Assembly (NCBI GenBank): GCA_965247435.1
Contig: OZ252019.1
Location: 2,604,001-2,668,000, forward strand
Direction: 5' to 3'
DNA: 64,000 nt
Origin: Ilyomonas sp965247435
GTDB lineage: Bacteria > Bacteroidota > Bacteroidia > Chitinophagales > Chitinophagaceae
The notes below the pieces were generated by a model. That model was not told the origin of the DNA and searched no databases. It worked only from the letters and a program-made list of their open reading frames with translations. Within the stretch, counting starts at the first letter, position 1. Each line of letters starts with the position of its first letter. Both the position numbers and the translations under genes were made by a program. This document shows, in pieces, positions 17,599 to 27,180 of the stretch.

Positions 17599-18273
17599 AT
17601 GAAAAGATTATGGATGTTATCTGCAGCGTTATCGCTTTATATATACAGTTTTGCGCAACAAACTGAGGGGAGCAATAACAATGATTACGGCGATATAAAA
17701 GGCGGCTTTAAACAGGAAAATATTTTTATCGGCGGCAGCCTGAATGTCGGATTGGGAAGCGGGCAGTTTTCCATTGGCGGCAGTCCCGAAATCGGGTATT
17801 CTTTTGCGCAATGGCTCGATGCCGGCATGGGCTTTAATATTAATTATACTTCCCTCCGGGACAATACTTACAGCAATCCTACCAATACCAAACTGCGCCA
17901 GTTGAATTATGGCCTTGGCCCCTTTGTAAGGGTTTACCCCATCAACTTTTTATTTGTGCAGGGCCAGTTTGAAGAAAACTGGACACGCGTAACACTTAAA
18001 GATGCAAGCTCTACCGCCAGTTATAAACAAACGGTACATGCACCAAGTTTGATAGCCGGAATTGGATATACACAGCGAACCGTTGGGCAGGGAAGTTATT
18101 ATTTTATGGTTGGCCTGGATATTTTACAGAAGCCCAATTCGCCTTATGTTGATTACAACTCGCTGGGGCAAACAGTAGCACAACCCATCATCCGCGCTGG
18201 TTTCAACTTCTATCTAAAACCGTCTAAGCAACAAGCGCGCGAACCGCGGCCTGGGGACAATCACACACTGTAA
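17599..18273 (+). CDS. Outer-membrane beta-barrel protein
   Basis: The protein has 224 residues with a signal peptide (MKRLWMLSAALSLYIYSFAQ). The mature part alternates polar and aromatic residues and reads as eight to ten beta strands, with repeated Gly-rich turns (GGSLNVGLGSGQFSIGG). This fits a small outer-membrane barrel of the OmpA/OmpW-like or porin-family type. The last 15 residues (SKQQAREPRPGDNHTL) are not barrel-like. They lie in the 50-base region that overlaps the 3' end of the convergent LOG-family gene, so they may be a recent extension. An earlier GTG at 17596 is directly adjacent to the chosen ATG. Function beyond the barrel is unknown. Confidence 0.72.
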   Translation: MKRLWMLSAALSLYIYSFAQQTEGSNNNDYGDIKGGFKQENIFIGGSLNVGLGSGQFSIGGSPEIGYSFAQWLDAGMGFNINYTSLRDNTYSNPTNTKLRQLNYGLGPFVRVYPINFLFVQGQFEENWTRVTLKDASSTASYKQTVHAPSLIAGIGYTQRTVGQGSYYFMVGLDILQKPNSPYVDYNSLGQTVAQPIIRAGFNFYLKPSKQQAREPRPGDNHTL

Positions 18274-18763
18274 GCATTTGTTGCCAAGTATTGTACAAAA
18301 AGCCGGCCTCCTGCATTTGATCCAGGTGCGCTATTAAATGATTATAAAATCCTGCTGTATTCAGCAGGATTATTTTTTTATCGTGGATGGTAAGGTTATT
18401 CCAGGTTATTATCTCAAACAATTCATCCAGCGTTCCAATGCCGCCCGGCAGTACAATGGCCGCGCCTGCGAGGCTGTACAAGAGTCTTTTTCTTTCATGC
18501 ATATCTGCGGTTATATGCATCGCAGTAAGTCGGTCATGTGCAGCTTCTTTTGTTACTAAAAGCTGCGGCATTACACCGGTTACTTTACCGCCGTTGTTCA
18601 TCACTTCATTCGAAATAATGCCCATGAGGCCGCTTCTCCCGCCGCCATACACGAGGCTGATGTTGTGCTTTGCCAACAGCATTCCCAGCTCTTTTGCGTG
18701 TGCCTCGTATAAAGCATTATTGCCACACTTCGAGCCGCAAAATACCGTTACCGATTCATGCAT
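18224..18763 (-). CDS. LOG family protein (TIGR00730, nucleotide-5'-monophosphate phosphoribohydrolase type)
   Basis: This is a Rossmann-fold enzyme related to plant LONELY GUY, which releases a base from nucleoside monophosphates (cytokinin riboside phosphates in plants; bacterial substrates are often AMP or unknown). The 179-residue protein has the start VTVFCGSKCGNN and the glycine-rich VYGGGRSGLMG near residues 39-49. The defining PGGIGTLDE motif lies near residues 106-114, and MHERKRLL precedes it. Length is normal for the family. Its last 50 bases overlap the 3' end of the convergent outer-membrane gene. Confidence 0.88.
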   Translation of the reverse strand: MHESVTVFCGSKCGNNALYEAHAKELGMLLAKHNISLVYGGGRSGLMGIISNEVMNNGGKVTGVMPQLLVTKEAAHDRLTAMHITADMHERKRLLYSLAGAAIVLPGGIGTLDELFEIITWNNLTIHDKKIILLNTAGFYNHLIAHLDQMQEAGFLYNTWQQMLTVCDCPQAAVRALVA

Positions 18764-18903
18764 CTTTTACTATTTTATGCAGCAATAATACAGGTAATCT
18801 GCCGGAGACCGTCCGCAGCATGCAATACTTTTCAGTTAACGTTGTAACGCAAAATATTTTTTCACCCGGCATTTCATAAGCGCATATTTATTTACTTTCA
18901 CTT

Positions 18904-20379
18904 ATGTCTTCTTTCCTGTTACTGTCTTTGGTAATCGTTTATTTTTTAGTACTGCTGGCAGTAGCCTGGTACACCAGCCGCAATGCCAACAACGATTCTT
19001 TCTTCATCGGCAACCGCAACAGCAACTGGATGCTGGTGGCATTTGGCATGATCGGCACTTCGCTGAGCGGCGTTACGTTTACAAGCGTTCCGGGAACCGT
19101 AGGCGCTAACGGCTTTGGTTACTTTCAATTGGTAGCCGGCAATTTTTTAGGCTACCTGGTGATAGCTTTTGTACTATTACCGTTGTACTACCGGCTCAAC
19201 CTTACTTCTATTTATAACTACCTGCATCACCGTTTAGGCTTTACGGCTTATAAAACCGGCGCTTTATTCTTCCTTATATCGCGTACGCTGGGCGCTACGG
19301 CAAGGCTCTATCTTGTAATTAATGTATTGCAGATTTTCATTCTCAACAACATCCATGTTCCCTTTTGGGTTACCACGTTTATCATTCTGCTGATGATCCT
19401 GCTGTACACACTGGAGGGCGGTGTAAAAACAATCGTTTTTACCGATACTTTGCAAACTACATTTATGCTGCTTGGTTTGGTGGTGTGTATTATTGCTATC
19501 GTAAATAAGCTGCACTTATCGGCCGGGGAGGCCGCTGGTGCTTTGGTGAAAAACGGTTATGCAAAACTAGTGAACACCGACGTAAACAGCGCCGGCTTTT
19601 GGGTAAAGCAGTTGGTAGCGGGAGCTTTTATAACCATTGGCATGACGGGACTTGACCAGGAAATGATGCAGAAAAATATCAGTGTAAAAAACCTGAAAGA
19701 TTCCCAGAAGAATATGATGACTTTCAGTTCGGTAATGCTGGTGGTAAACCTTTTATTCCTGGTGCTTGGCGGGTTGTTATACTTATTTGCAAAGCAAAAT
19801 AATATAACCGCAACGGGCGATGATATTTTTCCATCCGTGGTTTTAAATACATCCGGTGTTTCCTATTTTCCGGCTGTGGTTGGTATTATTTTTATTATCG
19901 GACTTATATCAGCTTTGTTTCCCAGCGCCGATGGGGCCCTTACTGCGCTCACTTCAACCTTTTGTATTGATATGCTCGGGCTTAAAAGGCAAATCAATAA
20001 AACGGAACAACAGCAAAAGAAGACAAGGATGACGGTGCACTTATCTTTTGCTATTATCTTTTTTGTTTGTGTACTGATGTTTAAGCAACTTAACAGTAAG
20101 TCCATCGTATATGATATTATGAACATCGCCGGTTATACATACGGCCCGTTATTAGGCTTATTCACCTTTGGTATTTTCACAAAACGCATTATTTCCAAAG
20201 GATTCCTTACGTTAGTTATTTGCCTGCTTTCGCCGGTATTAACATACCTCTTTAGTATAAATGCCGTTAATTGGTTTAATGGTTTTCATATCGGCGCCGA
20301 ACTGATTGTGATTAATGGCTTACTCACCTTTGCCGGTTTGTACTTAATCTCTGTTAAAAACAAAGTGCTGGCACAATAA
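18904..20379 (+). CDS. Sodium:solute symporter (SSS family)
   Basis: This is an inner-membrane transporter of the SSS family that couples uptake of a small solute to sodium. The 491-residue protein has about 13 membrane helices, starting at residues 4-22. The family-typical FGMIGTSLSGVTFTSVPG (sodium-site helix) lies near residues 47-64, and GLDQEMMQKN in the middle. A later ALFPSADGALTALTSTFC helix is also typical. The substrate cannot be told from sequence. No regulatory partner is adjacent, and the next gene follows after 35 bases, so an operon with the O-methyltransferase is possible. Confidence 0.87.
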   Translation: MSSFLLLSLVIVYFLVLLAVAWYTSRNANNDSFFIGNRNSNWMLVAFGMIGTSLSGVTFTSVPGTVGANGFGYFQLVAGNFLGYLVIAFVLLPLYYRLNLTSIYNYLHHRLGFTAYKTGALFFLISRTLGATARLYLVINVLQIFILNNIHVPFWVTTFIILLMILLYTLEGGVKTIVFTDTLQTTFMLLGLVVCIIAIVNKLHLSAGEAAGALVKNGYAKLVNTDVNSAGFWVKQLVAGAFITIGMTGLDQEMMQKNISVKNLKDSQKNMMTFSSVMLVVNLLFLVLGGLLYLFAKQNNITATGDDIFPSVVLNTSGVSYFPAVVGIIFIIGLISALFPSADGALTALTSTFCIDMLGLKRQINKTEQQQKKTRMTVHLSFAIIFFVCVLMFKQLNSKSIVYDIMNIAGYTYGPLLGLFTFGIFTKRIISKGFLTLVICLLSPVLTYLFSINAVNWFNGFHIGAELIVINGLLTFAGLYLISVKNKVLAQ

Positions 20380-20414
20380 GCTCAATAGCTTTACATCAAT
20401 AAAACAAGGCATTT

Positions 20415-21056
20415 ATGGAATTGATAAACCCATTGGCTGAACAATATGCAGAACGGTTTTCTACGCCAATGGATGAATTGCTGCACCGTATTCATCTGCA
20501 AAGCATGGAACACCACCACGCACACATGCTAAGCACCGAAGTACAGGGTAGCGTATTGTCTTTCATAAGTCGGTTGATACAACCAAAATACATATTAGAA
20601 ATCGGCACTTTTACCGGCTATAGCGCCTTATGCCTGTGCACAGGTTTGCAGCCGGGCGGCGAGTTACACACAATAGAATTAAGAGAAGAAGATGCAGCCA
20701 AATCTTTAGCTAATTTTAAATTGGCCCGCCGGGCGAATCAGATACATTTGCACACAGGCAATGCCCTTGATATTATCCCGGCATTAGATTACCCTTGGGA
20801 TTTGGTATTTATTGATGCAGATAAAACGAACTACATCACATACTACGAGCTGGCTCTGGAGCGTTTACAGGACAACGGGCTTATCATTGCAGATAATGTA
20901 CTGTTTCACGGGCAGGTGCTCGAAGCCAATATGCCAACTAAAAATGCAAAAGCCATACATGCTTTCAACGAATATGTGGCTAACGATGAACGAACAGAAC
21001 AAGTTTTATTTACTATACGCGATGGATTGCTATTTATAAAAAAGAAACATACGTAA
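20415..21056 (+). CDS. O-methyltransferase (family 3, CCoAOMT-like)
   Basis: This is a class I SAM-dependent O-methyltransferase of the small catechol/caffeoyl-CoA type. The 213-residue protein has motif I at ILEIGTFTGYSALCLC (about residues 59-74) and the SAM ribose acidic residue in HTIELREED. The metal-binding DLVFIDADKTNY lies near residues 134-145, and IIADNVLFHG follows. These are the usual metal and catalytic residues of the family. The natural substrate is unknown. The neighbours (symporter upstream, glucosaminidase downstream) give no clue. Confidence 0.88.
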   Translation: MELINPLAEQYAERFSTPMDELLHRIHLQSMEHHHAHMLSTEVQGSVLSFISRLIQPKYILEIGTFTGYSALCLCTGLQPGGELHTIELREEDAAKSLANFKLARRANQIHLHTGNALDIIPALDYPWDLVFIDADKTNYITYYELALERLQDNGLIIADNVLFHGQVLEANMPTKNAKAIHAFNEYVANDERTEQVLFTIRDGLLFIKKKHT

Positions 21057-21111
21057 AGAGAAAAACAACGAAATCAGTTAACGTGTGTTTTTGAAAAACC
21101 AATCGTTTCTC

Positions 21112-22140
21112 ATGAAAAAAACCGCTTTATTTTTATTTGCATTTGCAACATGCCTTTACGGCCACACACAATCGGGAAACGCTGTTCAGGATTATATTGC
21201 TACTTATAAAGAGCTTGCCATCAGTGAAGAAATAAGGACCGGTGTGCCGGCTTCCATTACGCTGGCGCAGGGCATTTTAGAAACCGAATCGGGCCAGAGC
21301 GATCTGGTAAAACAATCCAACAATCATTTCGGTATAAAGTGCAAAAGCGACTGGATGGGTGCTACCGTTTACCACGATGATGATGAGAAAGGCGAATGCT
21401 TCCGTAGCTATCCTTCTGCAGCAGACTCCTACAGAGACCATTCCGACTTTTTAAAGAACAGGCCCAATTATACCTTCCTTTTTCAGCTCGACGCAACGGA
21501 TTATGAAGGCTGGGCAAAAGGTCTGAAAAAGGCTGGCTATGCCACCAGCAATATTTATGGCCAGATGCTTATCAAGCTGATTGTAACCAACCATTTACAG
21601 GATTACACGTTGATGGCTATCCAGCGCCAGCAGGGCGGTACGATGCAACCGCAGTTAGCGGCGGTAACAGAAGATGCTTCAGAAGAAACCGCTATACCAG
21701 GCGCTACTTCGCAGCCGGTAATGGTAAAAGCAGCACAAACTACCATGGAAGCTCCAACGGCTTTATATCCGGGCGGCGTGTTTGAAATTAACCAGACGAA
21801 AGTATTGTTTGCACCTGCCGGCACCTCGCTGTTTGCACTGGCAGCTAACTATAAAATTGCCTATCCTAAACTGCTGGAATTTAATGATAAGACGCCTAAA
21901 GAAATTCTTGATAAAAGCCAGTTGATTTATTTAGCGAAAAAACAAAAGAAAGGCGCTTCGCCGTATCACACCGTACGCTCGGGCGAAACGTTGCCTGATA
22001 TAGCGCAGGCTGAAGGTGTGCGGCTGGAAAGCCTTATTGAGTATAACAAACTGAGCCCTGACGAGCCGCTGCAAACAGGAATAAAAGTTTATTTACAACC
22101 CGCGCCTGCAACAGCGCCCAAACTTATGGCTGCGCGGTAA
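21112..22140 (+). CDS. Glucosaminidase (GH73) with LysM domains
   Basis: This is an exported peptidoglycan hydrolase of about 342 residues. A signal peptide (MKKTALFLFAFATCLYGHTQ) is followed by a GH73 N-acetylglucosaminidase domain. That domain has PASITLAQGILETESGQSDL, which includes the catalytic glutamate, near residues 47-66, then NNHFGIKCKSDW and a YPSAADSYRDH segment. After a linker come one degenerate and one clear LysM domain (YHTVRSGETLPDIAQAEGV), which bind glycan strands. A GTG at 21085 is in frame upstream, but the ATG at 21112 starts the signal peptide. Likely role: wall remodelling during growth or division. Confidence 0.9.
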   Translation: MKKTALFLFAFATCLYGHTQSGNAVQDYIATYKELAISEEIRTGVPASITLAQGILETESGQSDLVKQSNNHFGIKCKSDWMGATVYHDDDEKGECFRSYPSAADSYRDHSDFLKNRPNYTFLFQLDATDYEGWAKGLKKAGYATSNIYGQMLIKLIVTNHLQDYTLMAIQRQQGGTMQPQLAAVTEDASEETAIPGATSQPVMVKAAQTTMEAPTALYPGGVFEINQTKVLFAPAGTSLFALAANYKIAYPKLLEFNDKTPKEILDKSQLIYLAKKQKKGASPYHTVRSGETLPDIAQAEGVRLESLIEYNKLSPDEPLQTGIKVYLQPAPATAPKLMAAR

Positions 22141-22167
22141 TTCACTTTTATAAAGCCGGCAACCGAT

Positions 22168-22707
22168 ATGCAACTGGTACAGGTGCACGACAAACAGTTT
22201 GAGCCTTATTTATCCCAGGCTGTTATACAGGAAAAAGTAACGGAATTAGCTGCGCAGCTAAGCAGGGATTATGAAGGCAAAAAACCTTTATTAATTGCTA
22301 TCCTCAATGGCTCTTTTATGTTTGCTGCCGACCTTTTCCGGCGCATTACCATAGACGCAGAGATCAGTTTTATAAAACTGGCTTCTTACAAGGGCACAAA
22401 ATCCACCGGTCACATCATTACCTCCATCGGCCTCGATGCCGATATTACCGGCAGGCATATAATTGTTGTAGAAGATATAATAGACACCGGCAAAACGCTT
22501 ACTGCATTTTTGCCGCAACTGTTGAACCAGCAACCGGCATCTTTAAAAATTGCGGCTTTGCTGCACAAGCCGGAAGCCACACTATTTCCGCTTGATATTC
22601 AGTATTGCTGTTTTACCATACCCGATAAATTTGTAGTCGGCTACGGGCTTGATTATGACGGACTTGGCCGCAACCTGCCGCAGATTTACCAACTGCACGA
22701 AAAATAG
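22168..22707 (+). CDS. hpt: Hypoxanthine phosphoribosyltransferase
   Basis: The enzyme makes IMP or GMP from hypoxanthine or guanine and PRPP in purine salvage. The 179-residue protein has the PRPP-binding loop VVEDIIDTGKTL near residues 97-108. The early LLIAILNGSFMFAADL strand/loop lies near residues 43-58, and the C-terminal FVVGYGLDYDGLGRNLP is diagnostic of the Hpt branch. Length is normal. It follows the glucosaminidase gene by 27 bases and may share its transcript. Confidence 0.93.
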   Translation: MQLVQVHDKQFEPYLSQAVIQEKVTELAAQLSRDYEGKKPLLIAILNGSFMFAADLFRRITIDAEISFIKLASYKGTKSTGHIITSIGLDADITGRHIIVVEDIIDTGKTLTAFLPQLLNQQPASLKIAALLHKPEATLFPLDIQYCCFTIPDKFVVGYGLDYDGLGRNLPQIYQLHEK

Positions 22708-22751
22708 TTTTCTTATAAATTCTTGCTTACTTTGTACGCATAAACTGCTTA

Positions 22752-24509
22752 GTGAAAACAGCTATTGCCATATTGTGCTCCTTTTGCTGGCTGCAGGCTG
22801 CGGCCCAATATTATCTGCGCGGCGACGTTAAGGATGATAAGGGCAAACTGTTACCGAATGTAAGGCTGCAACTGGTTTCCAAAGGGAGTTATGTGTTTTA
22901 TACCGGCGCTTCGGGCAGTTTCGGCATCCCGGTTTCCAAAAAAACTGATAGCATTGTATTAAACCTGGAGGGTTATCAAACGCTTTCGCTTTCCATCGAA
23001 ACTACCAAATACCAGTCTTTTTTGTTAAAGCCTTTGGCCAATGCGGCCAATGCCAGTATGGGTTTGATGTCTTTTACCAAAAATCTGTTTCGAACCGATA
23101 TAGCTAAAACGATAACTAATGGTGCAGAGACATATAATGCGCTGATAGAAAATGATTTTATAAATACAAAAACTGCTGCTGAAACAGGTTTGTCCGTTAA
23201 CATCAACTGCGCATCGTACAGCAACATACGCCGCTTTTTGAATATGGAAAACCTGGTACCGCCGGACGGCGTTCGGATAGAAGAAATGCTGAATTATTTT
23301 AACCTCACAACCCTTAAACAAAACGAAGCTGCTGTAAATCCATCTTTCCAATGTGCATCACAGGTCACCTCCTGCCCGTGGAATGCAAAAAACCAACTGC
23401 TTTTTATACAATTGCTCGCTCCTAAACTTAATCTTAGTGCCGTATCTCCGGCGCATCTTACTTTTTTAATTGATGTATCCGGGTCAATGGATAAAGACAA
23501 TCGCCTGCCGCTGGTACAAAAAGCTTTTAAATTGCTGGTACAGAATCTGCGCCCGCAGGATACGGTAGCCATTGTTACGTATGGCGGAACTGTAGGTATA
23601 GCACTGCAACCAACCGGCGGTGATGAAAAAAGAAGAATCTGCAATGTAATTGATAGTCTTGTTGCCAATGGCGATACGCCAGGCGCTGCTGCGATACAAA
23701 CAGCTTACCGGATAGCCGAGCGCATCTATTACGCAGGCGGCAACAACCGGGTGATACTGGCAACCGACGGCGATTTCAACGTTGGCCAGACATCTGAAAA
23801 AGAACTCCAGAACCTGATTGCTATTCACAAGCAAAGCGGTATCTATCTTACCTGCCTGGGTATTGGCATGGGCAATTATAAAGACAGTAAATTAGAGGCA
23901 CTGGCTACAAACGGCAATGGTAACTTTGCTTATATTGATAACCTGCAGGAAGCGCAAAAGACATTGCTTACCGAGTTTACAAAAAATATGTACACCGTAG
24001 CAGATGATGCACATCTTATCATCCGGTTTAATAAAAACCTGGTTACCGCATACCGGCTTACAGGTTTTGATAATAAGAAGGAAGATGTGGCGGCCGGCAA
24101 CGCAACTATTGAAGGCGGAGAGATCGGCAGCGGCCATACCATCATGGCTATTTTTGAGTTAATTCCTGCCTTAGCGGCTTCCGGTGCTGCGGGCGATATC
24201 GCAACTGTTCATTTACAATATAAACCGGTGCAAAAGACTGCTATACAAGAGCAGGATTTTAATGTACCGCAAAATTATTGCTCCCTTAGTGACGCCGATT
24301 CCTGCCTTCGCTTTGCGGCAGGTATTGTGATGTTTGGCAGCCTCCTTAAGCAATCTAAATATGCCGCTGGTTATAATTGGGATGATGTGAAAACCATCGC
24401 GCTTAGTGCCATAGACACGAATAATGTGCTGGAGGAAGAATTTTTGACATTAGTGAATAAAGCAAAAAAAATATATGCGGGCACCAACGACAAAAAAAGG
24501 AAAAAGTGA
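22752..24509 (+). CDS. YfbK-type von Willebrand factor A protein with carboxypeptidase-regulatory-like domain
   Basis: This is an exported protein of 585 residues. After a signal peptide ending AQYY comes a CarboxypepD-regulatory-like beta domain (GDVKDDKGKLLPNVRLQL, about residues 25-90). A YfbK N-terminal region with VPPDGVRIEEMLNYF follows near residue 170, then a vWA domain with the metal site DVSGSMD near residues 240-246. The C-terminus matches the DUF3520 tail. The vWA metal site suggests protein binding in the periplasm or on the surface. The start is GTG at 22752, because no ATG or better codon lies nearby. A near-consensus -7 box, TTACTTTG, is at 22727-22734. Confidence 0.87.
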   Translation: MKTAIAILCSFCWLQAAAQYYLRGDVKDDKGKLLPNVRLQLVSKGSYVFYTGASGSFGIPVSKKTDSIVLNLEGYQTLSLSIETTKYQSFLLKPLANAANASMGLMSFTKNLFRTDIAKTITNGAETYNALIENDFINTKTAAETGLSVNINCASYSNIRRFLNMENLVPPDGVRIEEMLNYFNLTTLKQNEAAVNPSFQCASQVTSCPWNAKNQLLFIQLLAPKLNLSAVSPAHLTFLIDVSGSMDKDNRLPLVQKAFKLLVQNLRPQDTVAIVTYGGTVGIALQPTGGDEKRRICNVIDSLVANGDTPGAAAIQTAYRIAERIYYAGGNNRVILATDGDFNVGQTSEKELQNLIAIHKQSGIYLTCLGIGMGNYKDSKLEALATNGNGNFAYIDNLQEAQKTLLTEFTKNMYTVADDAHLIIRFNKNLVTAYRLTGFDNKKEDVAAGNATIEGGEIGSGHTIMAIFELIPALAASGAAGDIATVHLQYKPVQKTAIQEQDFNVPQNYCSLSDADSCLRFAAGIVMFGSLLKQSKYAAGYNWDDVKTIALSAIDTNNVLEEEFLTLVNKAKKIYAGTNDKKRKK

Positions 24510-24584
24510 ATTGCTGTTCCGGTATAGCCTTCGCAATTACATGCGGTGGCAACCGTACTTTTACCTCTCAAATTTTTTACGGTA

Positions 24585-25304
24585 ATGACCAAACTCAGTG
24601 TCAACATTAATAAAATCGCAACGCTCCGCAATAGCCGCGGCGGCAATAATCCAAATGTACGGCAAACGGCTATAGATGTTCAGCGCTTCGGCGCCGATGG
24701 GGTTACGGTGCATCCCCGGCCCGATGAGCGCCATATCCGGTATGCAGATGTGTTTGCCGTTAAAAAAATTATCACCACTGAATTTAATATCGAGGGCAAC
24801 TGCAGGGAAGAAAAATTTGTAAAGCTTGTTTTGGAAGCGAAGCCGCATCAGGTTACCCTTGTTCCGGATGCACTCGGGCAGCTAACCAGCGATCATGGCT
24901 GGGATACGGTTATGCATAAAGCATATCTTACCACGATAACAGGCATATTTAAAAATGCGGGTATCCGGGTAAGCCTTTTTATAGATCCCGTTATTGCAAT
25001 GGTTGAAGGAGCCGCAGCTACCGGTGCCGACCGTATTGAGTTATATACCGAGGGATATGCAAGCACATACGTGCAGGATAAAGAAAAAGCAGTGGCGCCT
25101 TATGTAGCAGCGGCGTTAAAGGCAAAAGAGCTTAACCTTGGTATTAATGCAGGTCATGATCTGGATTTACAAAATTTAGCATTTTTCAGTCAAAACATTC
25201 CATGGCTTGCCGAAGTATCTATTGGACATGCGCTCATCTGCGATGCGTTGTATATGGGATTGCAGAATACGGTACAATTGTACAAACGCCAGTTGGTTTC
25301 ATAA
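24585..25304 (+). CDS. pdxJ: Pyridoxine 5'-phosphate synthase
   Basis: PdxJ joins 1-deoxy-D-xylulose 5-phosphate with 3-amino-2-oxopropyl phosphate to give pyridoxine 5'-phosphate in the DXP-dependent route. The 239-residue protein begins MTKLSVNINKIATLRNSRGG. It contains GVTVHPRPDERHIR near residue 44, VTLVPDALGQLTSDHGWD near residue 90, and GINAGHDLDLQNL near residue 200, all hallmark segments. The ATG at 24585 is chosen over an in-frame upstream codon at 24546 because the family starts here. It converges on the aldehyde dehydrogenase gene. Confidence 0.95.
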   Translation: MTKLSVNINKIATLRNSRGGNNPNVRQTAIDVQRFGADGVTVHPRPDERHIRYADVFAVKKIITTEFNIEGNCREEKFVKLVLEAKPHQVTLVPDALGQLTSDHGWDTVMHKAYLTTITGIFKNAGIRVSLFIDPVIAMVEGAAATGADRIELYTEGYASTYVQDKEKAVAPYVAAALKAKELNLGINAGHDLDLQNLAFFSQNIPWLAEVSIGHALICDALYMGLQNTVQLYKRQLVS

Positions 25305-25323
25305 GATATGTTTCAAGGTCGTT

Positions 25324-26850
25324 TTACACAGTAAATTTTATTCCCTGGGCAAGCGGCAAATCAGTGCCCCAGTTAATGGTATTCGTCTGCCGCCGCATAT
25401 AGGCTTTCCATGCATCAGAACCACTTTCCCTGCCGCCGCCGGTTTCTTTTTCGCCGCCAAAAGCCCCGCCGATTTCAGCACCGCTGGTACCAATGTTTAC
25501 ATTGGCAATACCGCAATCGCTGCCTTTATAGGATAGAAACATTTCGGCCTCCCGCATATTTAAAGTCATAATAGAAGAAGACAAGCCTTGCGGTACATTG
25601 TTTTGCATTGCGATAGCTTCTTCAATGGTATCATATTTCATCAGGTACAGGACTGGCGCAAACGTTTCATACTGCACAATCGGCCAGTCATTTTGCACTT
25701 CTGCCACACAGGGTTTTACATAACAGCCACTCTCATATCCCGGTCCGTCCAGTACGCCGCCTTCTACTATAAATTGCCCGCTCTGCTGCTTACATGCGTC
25801 TATTGCACTAAGATAGGCCGCAACAGCTTCCTTATCTATCAGCGGCCCTACATGGTGTGCAGCATTCAGCGGATTGCCGATGCTTAACTGGTTGTAAGCA
25901 TTCACCAGCTTTTGTTTAAAAACATCATACACCGAGGTATGAATGATAAGGCGTCTTGTGGTGGTGCACCGCTGGCCTGCCGTGCCGGCGGCTCCAAACA
26001 CAGCCCCGACAAGTGCCATATCAAGGTCTGCATCTTTGGAAATAATGATGGCATTGTTGCCGCCCAATTCCAATATGGTTTTACCTAACCGTGCAGCCAC
26101 ACTCGCAGCAACTGCTTTGCCCATGCGCGTAGAACCGGTAGCCGACACCAATGCAACGTGGTTATCATTACAAAGCCATTCGCCGGCTTCACGGTGCCCC
26201 TGCACAAGACAGCTTACGCCTTCCGGTACATTATTTTTATCAAATACCGCTGCAACAATCTGCTGGCAGGCATTAGCGCAAAGTGGTGTTTTTTCGCTCG
26301 GTTTCCAGATACAAACATTACCGCAAACCCAAGCCAGCGCCGCATTCCAGCTCCATACTGCCACCGGGAAATTAAATGCTGATATAATGCCCACGATGCC
26401 CAGCGGATGCCATTGCTCGTACATACGGTGATTGCTCCGCTCGCTTTGCATGGTGAGGCCATACAACTGGCGGGAAAGACCAACTGCAAAATCGCAGATA
26501 TCAATCATCTCCTGCACTTCCCCCAAACCTTCCTGCAGGCTTTTACCCATTTCGTAACTCACCAACTGACCCAACTGTTGTTTTTGCCTCCGTAATTCCT
26601 CACCAATCTGCCGTACCACCTCGCCCCGTTTTGGCGCCGGTACCTGCCGCCATTCTGCAAAAGCCTGCGCGGCCCGAGCTGATACCTGTTGATAGGTAAG
26701 TGCATCGCAGGCTGTTACGCTGCCAATTAATTTTCCATCTACAGGCGAATAGGAAGAGATAACAGGTCCACCTGCTTCCATCCATTGCTTACCGGTTGAT
26801 ACGCCTTTGTTGTGTGCTGCAATATGCAATTGTTGAAGAACGGACTCCAT
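25324..26850 (-). CDS. Aldehyde dehydrogenase of the ALDH7 (antiquitin) family
   Basis: This is an NAD-dependent aldehyde dehydrogenase of about 508 residues. In this family the usual substrate is 2-aminoadipate semialdehyde/piperideine-6-carboxylate in lysine breakdown. Hallmarks are IISAFNFPVAVWSWN for the cofactor site, and LELGGNNAIII with the catalytic glutamate near residue 260. GQRCTTTRRLIIH carries the catalytic cysteine near residue 295. The TSGAEIGGAFGGEKETGGGR segment near the C-terminus is an ALDH7 feature. The ATG at 26850 is preferred; a TTG at 26871 is in frame upstream. A TACTTTG box lies at 26877-26883 on this strand. No other lysine genes are adjacent. Confidence 0.88.
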   Translation of the reverse strand: MESVLQQLHIAAHNKGVSTGKQWMEAGGPVISSYSPVDGKLIGSVTACDALTYQQVSARAAQAFAEWRQVPAPKRGEVVRQIGEELRRQKQQLGQLVSYEMGKSLQEGLGEVQEMIDICDFAVGLSRQLYGLTMQSERSNHRMYEQWHPLGIVGIISAFNFPVAVWSWNAALAWVCGNVCIWKPSEKTPLCANACQQIVAAVFDKNNVPEGVSCLVQGHREAGEWLCNDNHVALVSATGSTRMGKAVAASVAARLGKTILELGGNNAIIISKDADLDMALVGAVFGAAGTAGQRCTTTRRLIIHTSVYDVFKQKLVNAYNQLSIGNPLNAAHHVGPLIDKEAVAAYLSAIDACKQQSGQFIVEGGVLDGPGYESGCYVKPCVAEVQNDWPIVQYETFAPVLYLMKYDTIEEAIAMQNNVPQGLSSSIMTLNMREAEMFLSYKGSDCGIANVNIGTSGAEIGGAFGGEKETGGGRESGSDAWKAYMRRQTNTINWGTDLPLAQGIKFTV

Positions 26851-26883
26851 AAAAAAATTTAAAGCCCGCAAGATAACAAAGTA

Positions 26884-27060
26884 AAAGTGATAATAATGAA
26901 AGCTGTGTGCCTGCTTAAAATCAGCCGCTTTTTTTAGATGATTTTTAAACTTTGCGTTGGTATAATATTTTCAAATACACTTGCAAAAAAAGGGTTTGAA
27001 GACATAGAAATCATCAGCAACATTATAAAGAACTCAACAGGCATAACTACCGTTTTTTAA
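26884..27060. other. Intergenic stretch with a doubtful 40-codon frame
   Basis: An open frame of 40 codons (26938-27060, plus strand) begins MIFKLCVGIIFSNTLAKKGF and ends at the left direct repeat of the MITE-like element. It has no recognisable family and could be chance or the remains of a gene cut by the element. Nothing else is seen in this part. Confidence 0.25.
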
Positions 27061-27180
27061 GTAGTGACTCAATTTGAAATTCAGGAACTATAAAACCTGT
27101 GGGGTTAAATAGCTTTGTAAGATAAAAACGTGTAGTAACGGGAGGGGTTAATCGCTGTTATTTTCAAAGGAAGTCACTAC
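27061..27180. mobile_element. MITE-like element, 120 bp, with 19-bp imperfect terminal inverted repeats
   Basis: The two ends are inverted copies of each other: GTAGTGACT, three unmatched bases, then TTTGAAA (27061-27079 against 27162-27180), 16 matches in 19. The element is flanked by direct repeats CGTTTTTTA at 27051-27059 and 27181-27189, as expected for a target-site duplication, though one extra base lies between the left repeat and the element end. ACTAC occurs before both direct repeats, so a second nested end is possible. The inside holds no gene. No other copy is seen in this window. Confidence 0.5.
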
